From positions 1-64,000 of the forward strand of contig NZ_JAHLQG010000020.1 of NCBI RefSeq assembly GCF_018919065.1: a DNA stretch of 64,000 nucleotides, in the 5' to 3' direction. This stretch comes from Blautia sp. MSJ-9 (GTDB lineage Bacteria > Bacillota > Clostridia > Lachnospirales > Lachnospiraceae). Position numbers and translations under genes: made by a program. Shown one piece after another: positions 35,391 through 43,503 of this stretch; position 1 is the first letter of the stretch; every line of letters begins with the position of its first letter. The notes under the pieces are model-generated. The model did no database searches, had not been told where the DNA came from, and was given only the letters and a program-made list of their open reading frames with translations.

Positions 35391-36412
35391 AAACATCAGA
35401 TTTTTATTATGACCTTCCTCAGGAACTGATCGCTCAGGATCCTCTGGAGGACAGAAGTTCATCCAGACTGATGCATCTGTCATTGAAAGACGGCAGCATT
35501 GAACATCGTCATTTTACAGATGTTCTGGATTATCTGGAAGAGGGAGACTGCCTGGTTATCAATGATACAAAGGTAATCCCTGCCCGTTTATACGGACATA
35601 AAGAAGAAACAGGAGCATTGATCGAGATCCTGCTTCTGAAACGAAGAGAGAACGACATCTGGGAATGTCTGGTAAAACCTGGCAAGAAAGCCCGTCCGGG
35701 TGCGAAGATCACATTCGGAAACGGGATCTTAAAAGGTGAGATCATTGATGTGGTAGACGAAGGAAACCGTCTGATCCAGTTCCATTATGAAGGAATCTTT
35801 GAAGAAATCCTGGATCAGCTTGGTGAAATGCCTCTGCCACCTTACATCACACATAAACTGAAAGACAAGAACCGCTATCAGACTGTTTATGCAAAAAATG
35901 AAGGCTCTGCAGCAGCGCCGACAGCAGGACTGCACTTTACTAAGGAACTTCTTGAGAAAGTAAAGGAAAAAGGTGTCAACATTGCCCATGTGACTCTTCA
36001 TGTAGGCCTCGGAACTTTCCGTCCTGTTAAAGTAGATGACGTAGAAAGTCACCATATGCATTCCGAATTCTACATGGTGGAAGAAGACCAGGCAAAGCTG
36101 ATCAATGATACAAAGAAAGCTGGCAAGCGTGTAGTAGCAGTGGGAACCACAAGCTGCAGAACACTGGAATCTGCAACAGGGGAAGATGGAATCCTCAAAG
36201 CCGGAAGCGGATGGACAGAAATCTTTATTTATCCGGGCTATCATTTTAAAATGATCGATGCCCTGATTACAAACTTCCACCTGCCGGAATCTACACTCGT
36301 TATGCTGGTATCTGCACTGGCAGGTAAGGAGAATATCATGCATGCCTATGAGGTTGCAGTACAGGAGAAATATCGTTTCTTCTCCTTTGGAGATGCCATG
36401 ATCCTGATATGA
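35387..36412 (+). CDS. queA: S-adenosylmethionine:tRNA ribosyltransferase-isomerase
   Basis: 341 residues from [19 protein letters not shown]. Typical motifs: [21 protein letters not shown] near 23-43, [13 protein letters not shown] near 60-72 and [17 protein letters not shown] near 178-194. It makes epoxyqueuosine in wobble-position tRNA. The start overlaps the trmD stop by 4 bases, and there is no other ribosome site, so translation is coupled. It is the last host gene before the prophage. Confidence 0.95.
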   Translation: MKTSDFYYDLPQELIAQDPLEDRSSSRLMHLSLKDGSIEHRHFTDVLDYLEEGDCLVINDTKVIPARLYGHKEETGALIEILLLKRRENDIWECLVKPGKKARPGAKITFGNGILKGEIIDVVDEGNRLIQFHYEGIFEEILDQLGEMPLPPYITHKLKDKNRYQTVYAKNEGSAAAPTAGLHFTKELLEKVKEKGVNIAHVTLHVGLGTFRPVKVDDVESHHMHSEFYMVEEDQAKLINDTKKAGKRVVAVGTTSCRTLESATGEDGILKAGSGWTEIFIYPGYHFKMIDALITNFHLPESTLVMLVSALAGKENIMHAYEVAVQEKYRFFSFGDAMILI

Positions 36413-36466
36413 CACCGTTTTCCAACAAATGTTAGGTGGTTAAAAGAATACGAGGGGATTAAAAAA

Positions 36467-36503
36467 CCGGGAGGTCTGAAAACGACTTCCCGGATATTTT
36501 TTT
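36467..36503 (+). terminator. Terminator downstream of queA
   Basis: CCGGGAGGTC at 36467-36476 pairs with GACTTCCCGG at 36484-36493 and is followed by ATATTTTTTT. It also lies at the 3' end of the convergent integrase gene, near the prophage boundary. Confidence 0.85.
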
Positions 36504-36511
36504 ATTATCAT

Positions 36512-38260
36512 TTATGATGGCTGCATATCCTTGTATATGAATTTATGAGTAAGACCGTTTTTGAATACAATTGAGGTAATTTTTCCGTCTGTAGTATATA
36601 TGGAATCAAGAATTGTATCCATATATGTTTTTAAAACGTCTGGATCCACAGAGCTGGCCAGATTTTTGAAATAAATATATTTCTTATCTTTCAATTCTTT
36701 CTGAATCAAAAGATGGCTCGCCTGCTTGATAAATTCTTCATCGGACATGAAGGAACTTTGAGACATTAATCCAAGTTGTCCGTTGATGTTTTTCAGACGA
36801 GATTCTATTTCTACCTTTCGAAGAATAAAATCTTTTTCGGATATAGAATTATTTGAATACAGGTAAAGATCCTGTAGACGTTGCAAAGCACGTTCTTGTT
36901 TTTCTTTTTCCCTTTTCAATTTTGAAAGTTCTGGATTAACAGCAGCTTTCTTTTTCTTAGGCTTTTTAATGGCAAAGATATAAGAATTATCAGAACTATA
37001 TTTGGACAGAAGATTAAAAAAATCATTTAATCCATTAGTTTCAATTGATGAAACTTCAGAAAAAGTGGATCCATGTAAAAGGAATTTCTGCAATTCATCT
37101 GGTGTGTTGATTGTAGAAAAGGTTTTCTTTGCATTAAGCATATTCAAAATGTAATTGATAACAAATTCGCCTACTATCATATCATTTACAGTAGGATTAT
37201 CGCATTTTTTAGTATTTCGTCTTAAAGGACAGCTGTAATTAGAAGGGCGGTAGCCATCAGTATGAAGTCTGCCCGGAGTAGATACGAGACGACTTCCGCA
37301 TTTGCCGCAATACATAATACCCTGAAAAATGTGAACCTTTTCAGAAGTATGGAGCCTTCCCGGAACATTATCAAGATTCCGAACGTTTGTTTTTAATGTT
37401 GAAAGCATTGCGTTATGTTCTTCCAAGGTGAATATGGAAGGGTGATGATTTGGAACCATAACCCATTCATCTTCTGGATTAATAGTTCTGTTTTCGACTC
37501 CTTTATATCGATTATATCTGTAAATACCAGCATAGAAAGGACTGGAGGCAATGACCCATACAGAATGAGGAGACCAGTTTACACCGGTTCTTGTTTTATA
37601 CCCTTTATCATTTAAAGCCTTGGAAGTATAAACAAGGGATTTGTTTTTGAGATAAAGGTCTTTTAATTCGCGACAGATCATAGCTTCATCTTCACGTATG
37701 GAAAAGGCTTTTTCTTTAGGATCATAGTCGTATCCAAAGGGGATGCGTCCACCATTCCATTGACCATTGTTGGCTCTGGATATCATTGTTGCAGTGACAC
37801 GCTCTGAGGTCATATTTCTTTCAAGTTCAGCAAATACCAATATAATTTTTAACATAGCCTCTCCGATTGCGGTTGAGGTGTCAAATTGTTCATTTTTACT
37901 TACAAAAGTGACTCTTAATGCACGCAATTCTTCGTACATTTCTGCAAAGTCCAGTAGATTTCTGGATACTCGGTCTATTTTCCATACCAGTACATGTGTA
38001 AATTCACCCTTGCGAATCCGTCCCATCATATCTTGGAAGGCTGGCCTATCAGTATTTTTGCCTGAGTATCCGGCATCTTCAAATATTTCATAATTATCCG
38101 TCCCGAGGATAAGCTGGCAATATGCGATGAGATCCTTTTTCTGCATAGGGATAGAATCCCTGTCTACCTGATAAATAGTAGATACTCGAATATATATTGC
38201 GACTTTTGTTTGACGTGTAGGAACTGAGACGTCCCCGTTTTTCGCCTTTTTTCTTGGCAT
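36512..38260 (-). CDS. Large serine recombinase (phage integrase)
   Basis: 582 residues from ATG 38260, which has GGAGG 8 bases upstream; the frame extends 16 codons further. The resolvase domain (about 18-160) has the catalytic Ser in AIYIRVSTIYQ (residue 27) and RNMTSERV. A recombinase domain (about 165-270) is followed by a zinc ribbon MYCGKCGSRL with paired CPLRRNTKKC near 320-370, and a coiled-coil region with KLKREKEKQERALQRLQ near 440-460. It integrates and, with a directionality factor, excises the prophage. Transcribed convergently towards queA, consistent with an attachment site close to its 3' end. Confidence 0.93.
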   Translation of the reverse strand: MPRKKAKNGDVSVPTRQTKVAIYIRVSTIYQVDRDSIPMQKKDLIAYCQLILGTDNYEIFEDAGYSGKNTDRPAFQDMMGRIRKGEFTHVLVWKIDRVSRNLLDFAEMYEELRALRVTFVSKNEQFDTSTAIGEAMLKIILVFAELERNMTSERVTATMISRANNGQWNGGRIPFGYDYDPKEKAFSIREDEAMICRELKDLYLKNKSLVYTSKALNDKGYKTRTGVNWSPHSVWVIASSPFYAGIYRYNRYKGVENRTINPEDEWVMVPNHHPSIFTLEEHNAMLSTLKTNVRNLDNVPGRLHTSEKVHIFQGIMYCGKCGSRLVSTPGRLHTDGYRPSNYSCPLRRNTKKCDNPTVNDMIVGEFVINYILNMLNAKKTFSTINTPDELQKFLLHGSTFSEVSSIETNGLNDFFNLLSKYSSDNSYIFAIKKPKKKKAAVNPELSKLKREKEKQERALQRLQDLYLYSNNSISEKDFILRKVEIESRLKNINGQLGLMSQSSFMSDEEFIKQASHLLIQKELKDKKYIYFKNLASSVDPDVLKTYMDTILDSIYTTDGKITSIVFKNGLTHKFIYKDMQPS

Positions 38261-38286
38261 AGTATTTTCCTCCATTGCATAAAGAA

Positions 38287-38303
38287 AGCCCCTGCACGGG
38301 GCT
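38287..38303 (-). terminator. Hairpin between the small 54-aa gene and the integrase
   Basis: AGCCCC at 38287-38292 pairs with GGGGCT at 38298-38303; read on the minus strand it is followed by TTCTTTA. It could attenuate transcription into the integrase gene. Confidence 0.55.
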
Positions 38304-38313
38304 ATCATTGATT

Positions 38314-38478
38314 TTAAATAATATTCGGCATGTATTTATTAAGTGCCGACCACACGGTTTCCCTGTCTTGTTTGGTTGCAAGCTGATAGCAGGTGAGGAG
38401 CTGTTGGAGTTCTAAGACAAATGGATCCTGCTTAGAGTCATGTGGAGAATGTGTGCTGACAGTAATTTTCTGGCTCAT
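38314..38478 (-). CDS. Small 54-residue phage protein upstream of the integrase
   Basis: The minus-strand frame starts at ATG 38478 with a strong AGGAGG 8 bases upstream and ends at TAA 38314-38316. Sequence starts MSQKITVSTHSPHDSKQDPF and continues with a helical LELQQLLTCYQLATKQDRET. It lies between the repressor and integrase genes, in the same direction. The family is not recognised. Because recombination directionality factors of serine integrases are often small proteins encoded next to the integrase, that role is possible, but there is no motif evidence. The ribosome site and position make a real gene likely. Confidence 0.6.
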   Translation of the reverse strand: MSQKITVSTHSPHDSKQDPFVLELQQLLTCYQLATKQDRETVWSALNKYMPNII

Positions 38479-38540
38479 GTAAAAAGCCTCCTATTATTTG
38501 TACTTATTGTCCCGATACCATTTAAAATATTGCGAGGATA

Positions 38541-38894
38541 TTATGCCCTTTTACTGTTTACATATTTTTTTGGTTTTTCAACCATATGAGTACGCAGAAA
38601 ATCTTTGCAAAGCTGTTGACGTTCTTCAGGGATTTGAGAAATGATCTCAATCCATTCAGAGTCGATTTCATTATTATGAGTTTTTCCAGAGTATGGAGCC
38701 TGCCCTAATCCGTAAGTCAGTTCATCAAGACTGATCTGAAGATATTCGGCTATTTCCATAACTGTATCTAAACGCGGGAATTTGCCTATTTTCCAAGCCC
38801 CAACGCTTCCACTTGCCTTGCCAATCGCAGCTAAAACCGCAGAAATACTGGTACCATTTCGTCTGCAAGCATCTTTGAAATTATCGTAGAACAT
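38541..38894 (-). CDS. Phage repressor, HTH_XRE (CI-like)
   Basis: 117 residues from ATG 38894, which has AAAGGAGG 4 bases upstream (the frame opens 18 codons earlier). The N-terminal helix-turn-helix (about 3-60) contains NGTSISAVLAAIGKASGSVGAWK and FPRLDTVMEIAEYLQISLDEL. No C-terminal protease (S24) domain is visible, so RecA-stimulated self-cleavage is not expected. It is divergent from the Cro-like gene; the three ACTCA-N6-TGAGT sites are its likely operators. Confidence 0.8.
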   Translation of the reverse strand: MFYDNFKDACRRNGTSISAVLAAIGKASGSVGAWKIGKFPRLDTVMEIAEYLQISLDELTYGLGQAPYSGKTHNNEIDSEWIEIISQIPEERQQLCKDFLRTHMVEKPKKYVNSKRA

Positions 38895-38911
38895 AATACC
38901 TCCTTTAAAAA

Positions 38912-38927
38912 ACTCAAAAAAATGAGT
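38912..38927. promoter_or_regulatory. Operator 1 of the immunity region (ACTCA-N6-TGAGT)
   Basis: Perfect 5-bp arms ACTCA at 38912-38916 and TGAGT at 38923-38927. It lies in the leader of the repressor gene, 18 bases before its start codon, 31 bases (three helix turns) from operator 2. Confidence 0.75.
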
Positions 38928-38935
38928 GAAAAGTA

Positions 38936-38964
38936 TTGACCTACTCATTATATTGAGTTAATAT
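38936..38964 (+). promoter_or_regulatory. Rightward lytic promoter overlapping operator 2
   Basis: TTGACC at 38936-38941, a 17-base spacer, TAATAT at 38959-38964. Operator 2 (ACTCA at 38943-38947, TGAGT at 38954-38958) fills the spacer, so repressor binding would block polymerase. A leftward promoter (TTACAT, 17 bases, TATAAT on the minus strand, -10 at 38947-38952) overlaps the same operator. Confidence 0.7.
38943..38958. promoter_or_regulatory. Operator 2 of the immunity region
   Basis: ACTCA-TTATAT-TGAGT, between the divergent repressor and Cro-like genes and inside both promoters. Confidence 0.75.
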
Positions 38965-39064
38965 AACAAATGTAAGATGATTTTGAAGATGATTTTAAAG
39001 ATTAAATCACTCTTCATTTTAATGCAATTTGTATAAAAAGTAAATAAAGAAAGGAGCAAAATAT

Positions 39065-39274
39065 ATGGCGGAAAAATTATCGCCTTGGTGCAAGAGAGCT
39101 AAAATCGCCATGATTCAGAATGATATCGGAGTGACTGAGATGGCAGAAAAGCTTGGCAACAATCGATCATATATTTCGTCAGTTTTAAATGGCCGTGTGG
39201 TATCACCTCCCATAAGAAAGCGTATCAGTGATTACTTGAATATATCCGATGATGATTCGTACTCAAATAATTGA
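39065..39274 (+). CDS. Cro-like HTH protein
   Basis: 69 residues, a single helix-turn-helix: VTEMAEKLGNNRSYISSVLNGRVVSPPIRKRIS. AAAGGAG precedes the start. Position as first rightward gene after the divergent repressor suggests a Cro-type switch protein. Operator 3 overlaps its stop codon. Confidence 0.8.
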   Translation: MAEKLSPWCKRAKIAMIQNDIGVTEMAEKLGNNRSYISSVLNGRVVSPPIRKRISDYLNISDDDSYSNN

Positions 39275-39276
39275 GT
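39261..39276. promoter_or_regulatory. Operator 3, overlapping the end of the Cro-like gene
   Basis: ACTCA-AATAAT-TGAGT, identical arms and spacing to operators 1 and 2, 318 bases from operator 2. It may control the next gene or allow looping between sites. Confidence 0.7.
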
Positions 39277-39312
39277 ACAAGTTCATTATAAAATGTGAGG
39301 GGTGAAAACAGA

Positions 39313-39804
39313 ATGGAGTTTGACTGTACGAAAGATGGCAAAAATATTTACTTTGCTTGTAGAGAAAGGGCTGCAGTATACAACGATCTTGTAAGCAGTC
39401 GGGAAAGAGCAGCAGAACTGCTGGGAATAGCTACTTCAACCTTGGCAAACCATGAATTAGGTATAACAAAAAATGTGCCGCCTGATACAGTGGTGATGAT
39501 GTCTGATCTGTATCATGCACCGGAGTTAAAAAGTTATTATTGCAAACACGAATGTCCGATAGGAAGAAATCTTCCACTTGCGACTCAGGTAAGTGGGCTA
39601 CAGGGAATTACAGTAAAAATACTGAATAGTCTTGATGAAGATGGTGTTCGGACCATGAAAAAACAGTTATTGAGTATTGCTGAGGATGGAGAGATTACAG
39701 AGGATGAGCAGGAAGAGTTCAATGGTATTGTAAAAAAGCTGGAAGTCCTGGCAACTGCAATATCCGAATTGAGAATGCTGGCAGAGAAATATCAGAATAG
39801 ATGA
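39313..39804 (+). CDS. HTH_XRE-type phage regulator
   Basis: 163 residues from ATG 39313. A helix-turn-helix-like stretch is found near 23-50 (SRERAAELLGIATSTLANHELGI). It is followed by a Cys-containing CKHECPIGR near 78-86 and a helical C-terminus rich in Glu and Leu. Upstream of the start is GGGGTG. It is probably part of the early regulatory cluster; a role such as anti-repressor is not shown. Confidence 0.6.
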   Translation: MEFDCTKDGKNIYFACRERAAVYNDLVSSRERAAELLGIATSTLANHELGITKNVPPDTVVMMSDLYHAPELKSYYCKHECPIGRNLPLATQVSGLQGITVKILNSLDEDGVRTMKKQLLSIAEDGEITEDEQEEFNGIVKKLEVLATAISELRMLAEKYQNR

Positions 39805-39819
39805 AAGAGGCTGGTATAA

Positions 39820-39969
39820 ATGGAACTGAAAGATAAGTTGCGACAGATTTTAAAGGACAGATATGGCATAGAGAGTGATGCCGATGTTATGAAAGAATTT
39901 GAAAACTTTCAGGGAGTGGATTTTGGAATATTTGTAAATCCGCAGAAAGACGAGGCGAAAAGTGCATAA
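39820..39969 (+). CDS. Small 49-residue phage protein
   Basis: Starts MELKDKLRQILKDRYGIESD, ends at TAA 39967-39969. AGAGG upstream. Short, charged, helical. No family recognised. Position between early genes suggests a real small phage gene. Confidence 0.45.
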   Translation: MELKDKLRQILKDRYGIESDADVMKEFENFQGVDFGIFVNPQKDEAKSA

Positions 39970-40087
39970 AAGAAACAAACCAATTGAGAATGAGAGGGCA
40001 GGCATTCCAGTAGTATTTCTGACCGGATGGATGATTGAATCCGGATGCAGAGAGGCATATACAAAATGCAGAAGTATGAAAGCATAA
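39962..40087 (+). CDS. Possible 41-residue phage protein, GTG start
   Basis: GTG at 39962 overlaps the stop of the preceding small gene, and the frame runs 41 codons to TAA 40085-40087. It contains IPVVFLTGWMIESGCREAY. It overlaps the next gene by 22 bases. Coupled translation is plausible but there is no independent ribosome site. Low confidence. Confidence 0.35.
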   Translation: MHKRNKPIENERAGIPVVFLTGWMIESGCREAYTKCRSMKA

Positions 40088-40287
40088 AACAGCAGTTGGA
40101 GAAAGACGGCTACAAAATATCAAATGCAGAATTTTCATGTTTGATAGAATATGCAAAAAAGAAAGCTGCAATTGCAGGAAAGAATGAAGATTATCTCCAA
40201 TATTTATTGCCGGATATAGTAAAAGAATATTTTTTCAGAATGGCAGTAAATATGACAGCAATGTCAAATATGAGAGATAAAAAATAA
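40066..40287 (+). CDS. Small phage protein, 73 residues
   Basis: MQKYESIKQQLEKDGYKISN at the start, helical throughout, GAGAGG upstream of ATG 40066. No family recognised. It lies just before the recombination module. Confidence 0.5.
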   Translation: MQKYESIKQQLEKDGYKISNAEFSCLIEYAKKKAAIAGKNEDYLQYLLPDIVKEYFFRMAVNMTAMSNMRDKK

Positions 40288-40304
40288 AAAGGAGGCACAA
40301 CACA

Positions 40305-41189
40305 ATGAATGAAGTACAGACTAATACCAGAGGAAATGTCCAGTCGGTAGATTTTACGAGTCAGGAACAGACTTCACCTGTTAGAACATCACAGACAGAA
40401 ATGATGGTGACCAGACAGGCACAGGAAGTTCAGGTTGCGATGCTGGCGGCAAAGAAATTTCCGAGAGATCAGATTGTGGCATATAACAATATTATGAGAG
40501 CATGCCAGAGGAAAAAATTGGCAGAAAGTTCTATGTATGAGTTCCCGAGAGGAAATGAAAAGATCACTGGTCCATCAATCAGACTGGCAGAGGCCATCGC
40601 TCAGAACTGGGGCAATATTGATTTTGGATTCATGGAGCTGGAACAGAGAAACGGAGCCAGTCAGGTTATGGCATATGCGTGGGATCTTGAAACCAATTCA
40701 AGACAGACGAAATTATTCAGCGTTCCTCATATCAGACATACCAGAAAAGGTGACTATCCGCTTACAGACCCAAGAGATATCTACGAAGCTGTTGCGAATC
40801 AGGCGGCTCGAAGGGTAAGGGCTTGTATTCTTGGAATTATTCCGAGTGATGTGGTGGAGGCAGCAGTGGAAAGATGCCATAAAACATTGCGAGAAGGATA
40901 TGACGAACCACTTGTAGATCGTACAAGGAAAATGGCAGAGGTATTTGAAAAGGAATTTTCCGTAAACATCTCAATGATTGAAAAATATCTCGGATGTAAA
41001 AGTGATGCGTTTACAGAAAATGATTTCGTAAGACTGAAAAAGGTATACCGTACATTACGAGATGGAATGGCAAAGAGAGAGGACTACTTTGAAATTGGTC
41101 TGCCAGTGACAGATAACAGCGAAATTAGTGATCCTTTTAAAGGAGGAGAAAAGAAGCAGGAAGTCAGCAAAGAAGGTGACAAGAAATGA
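40305..41189 (+). CDS. Conserved phage DNA-metabolism protein, annealase-like position
   Basis: 294 residues of a widespread phage family, recognisable by QEVQVAMLAAKKFPRDQI near 45-62, ITGPSIRLAEAIAQNWGNID near 86-105, AYAWDLETNSRQTK near 124-137 and QAARRVRACILGIIPSDVVE near 165-184. It starts after AGGAGG and overlaps the nuclease gene by ATGA. In phages a pair of this kind often takes the place of an annealing protein and exonuclease (Red/RecET-like), which is an inference; its biochemical function is not established to my knowledge. Confidence 0.7.
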   Translation: MNEVQTNTRGNVQSVDFTSQEQTSPVRTSQTEMMVTRQAQEVQVAMLAAKKFPRDQIVAYNNIMRACQRKKLAESSMYEFPRGNEKITGPSIRLAEAIAQNWGNIDFGFMELEQRNGASQVMAYAWDLETNSRQTKLFSVPHIRHTRKGDYPLTDPRDIYEAVANQAARRVRACILGIIPSDVVEAAVERCHKTLREGYDEPLVDRTRKMAEVFEKEFSVNISMIEKYLGCKSDAFTENDFVRLKKVYRTLRDGMAKREDYFEIGLPVTDNSEISDPFKGGEKKQEVSKEGDKK

Positions 41190-41923
41190 TGCTGAATGAT
41201 GAAAACTATTATAGCCCAGAAGCGAATCAAGAATATATGAGTGTATCTCAGTATAAATCGTTTATGAGCTGCGAAGCTGCGGCTATGGCGGGTATTTCTG
41301 GAAAGTATGAAAGAACAACCACCAGAGCATTATTGGTGGGTTCCTTCGTGGACACTTATTTTGAAGGTACTCTTGATAAGTTTCTGAAGGAGAATCCGGC
41401 ACTTTATACCAGAAAACATGAGTTAAGAGCTGAGTTCAAAAGGGCAAATCAAATTATTGAAGCTGTAAAAACGGATCCGAAGTTTATGGATGCTATGAGC
41501 GGAGAGAAACAGAGAATCTTCACTTTTGATTTATTCGGAGTGAAGTGGAAAGCGAAACTTGACAGCTATAATCCTGGCAAAGCAATTACCGATTTAAAGG
41601 TTGTTGCTCGGATGGATAAGTTACCCATGTGGAGATATGACATTCAAGGGGCGATTTACCAGAAGGGTGTAGAGATTGTCACTGGTGAAAGGTTACCGTT
41701 TTATCTTGCCGTAGTCACAAAAGAGAGGGTGATGGACAGAGACATCTGGCAGATACCGCAGTCTACTCTTGATATGGCGTTAAGGCAGGTGGAGGAAAAC
41801 ATTGGAAGATATGCAGATATCAAAGCAGGTCTGTTGAAACCGACACATTGCGGAAAATGCGATTATTGCAAGAGTATAAAGCAGGCAGCAGTAAGAAATT
41901 ACAATGAATTGTTGGAGGCATAA
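41186..41923 (+). CDS. PD-(D/E)XK-type phage exonuclease
   Basis: 245 residues. Motifs: SQYKSFMSCEAAAMA near 20-34, GSFVDTYFEG near 51-60, then the catalytic pattern KLDSYNPGKAITDLKVV (D ... D-x-K) near 131-148 and a DIQGAIYQKGVEI near 155-167. A C-terminal CGKCDYCKS near 222-230 is a Cys cluster, as in some Cas4/AddB-like nucleases. Start overlaps the previous stop. It probably resects DNA ends for recombination together with the upstream protein. Confidence 0.8.
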   Translation: MMLNDENYYSPEANQEYMSVSQYKSFMSCEAAAMAGISGKYERTTTRALLVGSFVDTYFEGTLDKFLKENPALYTRKHELRAEFKRANQIIEAVKTDPKFMDAMSGEKQRIFTFDLFGVKWKAKLDSYNPGKAITDLKVVARMDKLPMWRYDIQGAIYQKGVEIVTGERLPFYLAVVTKERVMDRDIWQIPQSTLDMALRQVEENIGRYADIKAGLLKPTHCGKCDYCKSIKQAAVRNYNELLEA

Positions 41924-41928
41924 AGGGC

Positions 41929-43488
41929 ATGAAGTTAATTAAAATTTTAAGTGATATGATCCAGATCAGATCAGATTACAAAGAATTTGACGATGTAAGA
42001 ATCAATGATCTGATTTCTGTATCGGATGGAGATGTGGAACTTGTAACAATGGTAAATGCGCTGACCGATACTGACACAGAAGAAAATGAAGATATTGGAG
42101 AAAATGATTATATCTTAGAACACAGCAGCATGAAGATGCTGGAATGCTCCATTATTGGAACTGTAAAGGATGGAACCTTCCAGAAGGCGATAGACAGATA
42201 TCCGACTATGAAAGTAAATGCGCATCGAATTACGAAAGAAGAATTTGCATCTATGCTGAGCAAATATACAGATGGTTTTTGCCTTGGAAAATATACCGCA
42301 TATGATTTCCCTGCATATGTTGATGGAAATAAGTTTTTTCAGAGACATGCCTGCATTGTTGGAAATACAGGAGCAGGAAAGTCTGAGACGGTTGCAAAGA
42401 TTCTGGAACAGACAAGCAAGCTGCAGGGGGCTAATGTAATTGTATTTGATATTCATGGAGAGTATAAAAATCTGTCCTATGCAAGAAATATTGAGATTGG
42501 CAATGAGAGACCGTTTCCGATATGGATGTTTGGCTTTACGGATATGATCTCGAATATTTTGAAAATCAAAGAGGAAACAGCGACAGTCGCAATGACTGCC
42601 CTACGTAGATGCTATCACGAAGTATGCCCGAATGGTAAAGAAAATCGTCCGGTATATTTTGACTATGTGAAATTTACCCGAATGATGAAATTTCTTGATG
42701 AAGAAGTGGTTGGAACAGGTGAATTTTACAAATCTGGAGCAAAGGCTGGAGAGGAAAAAGTGACGAAGGGAGATTACAATGGAAAGCTCACAAATATTGT
42801 AAATATGCTTGTTGATAAGGCGCAGGACAGCAAATATCAGTTCCTGTTTGAGAATATGAGCCAGCAGTATTTATACGATTTTATGGGAGATGTGCTGAAT
42901 AACGATGTACCAGTTAAGAATATTGATCTTTCCGAAGTTCCACACGATGTTGCAATCTCAATTATTGGTGTGATCACAAAACTTTTATATGAAATTCAGA
43001 AAACATATAAGAGTAGTGACGTGAATCCGGTTACATTGGTTTGTGACGAAGCGCATGTATATATTCCAGATGGATTGGTACTATCTGCTTCTCAGCGCCG
43101 TATGGTGGAGATATTCGAGAACATTGCAAAGGAAGGTAGAAAGTTCGGTGTGACATTATTTCCTGCAAGCCAGAGGCCATCAGAACTCAATAAAACGATT
43201 ATGGCTCAGTGCGCAAATTTTATCGTAGGCAAGATGAACAATGAAAATGATAAGTCAATGATCAAAGGAATGATGCCGGAAGGAAGTGAAAGCGTAATTG
43301 AGGAAACCTCGATGTTTTCGCCTGGAGATGTATTCGTAATTGGTGATGCGGTACCGATTCCATTGAAGATTCATGTTGCACTGGCAGAGGAAAGACCACA
43401 GTCCAGAACAATTGCATTCTGGGATAGATGGAAAAACGCCGGGAAGATTGATGTTACTGAGGCGACAACAAAATATATTACAGGATGA
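41929..43488 (+). CDS. HerA-type hexameric ATPase (DUF87)
   Basis: 519 residues. Walker A CIVGNTGAGKSETVAKILE near 140-158, IVFDIHGEYK near 170-180 (HerA/FtsK Walker-A' type), Walker B TLVCDEAHVYIPDG near 366-379, and GRKFGVTLFPASQRPSELN near 403-421 are HerA marks. The N-terminal ~130 residues are probably the HAS-barrel. HerA translocates DNA and usually partners with a nuclease (NurA in archaea, Sir2-like or others in defence systems). Here the neighbour is a PD-(D/E)XK nuclease, 5 bases upstream. An ATPase like this among phage recombination genes is notable. Confidence 0.8.
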   Translation: MKLIKILSDMIQIRSDYKEFDDVRINDLISVSDGDVELVTMVNALTDTDTEENEDIGENDYILEHSSMKMLECSIIGTVKDGTFQKAIDRYPTMKVNAHRITKEEFASMLSKYTDGFCLGKYTAYDFPAYVDGNKFFQRHACIVGNTGAGKSETVAKILEQTSKLQGANVIVFDIHGEYKNLSYARNIEIGNERPFPIWMFGFTDMISNILKIKEETATVAMTALRRCYHEVCPNGKENRPVYFDYVKFTRMMKFLDEEVVGTGEFYKSGAKAGEEKVTKGDYNGKLTNIVNMLVDKAQDSKYQFLFENMSQQYLYDFMGDVLNNDVPVKNIDLSEVPHDVAISIIGVITKLLYEIQKTYKSSDVNPVTLVCDEAHVYIPDGLVLSASQRRMVEIFENIAKEGRKFGVTLFPASQRPSELNKTIMAQCANFIVGKMNNENDKSMIKGMMPEGSESVIEETSMFSPGDVFVIGDAVPIPLKIHVALAEERPQSRTIAFWDRWKNAGKIDVTEATTKYITG

Positions 43489-43503
43489 TAAGGGGGCAGC
43501 AGG

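Noticed and set aside
40305..43488. Considered as a HerA-nuclease antiviral defence island
   Set aside because: It lies in the phage early operon with replication genes and RusA, so a phage recombination role is more likely; no known defence effector domain is seen.
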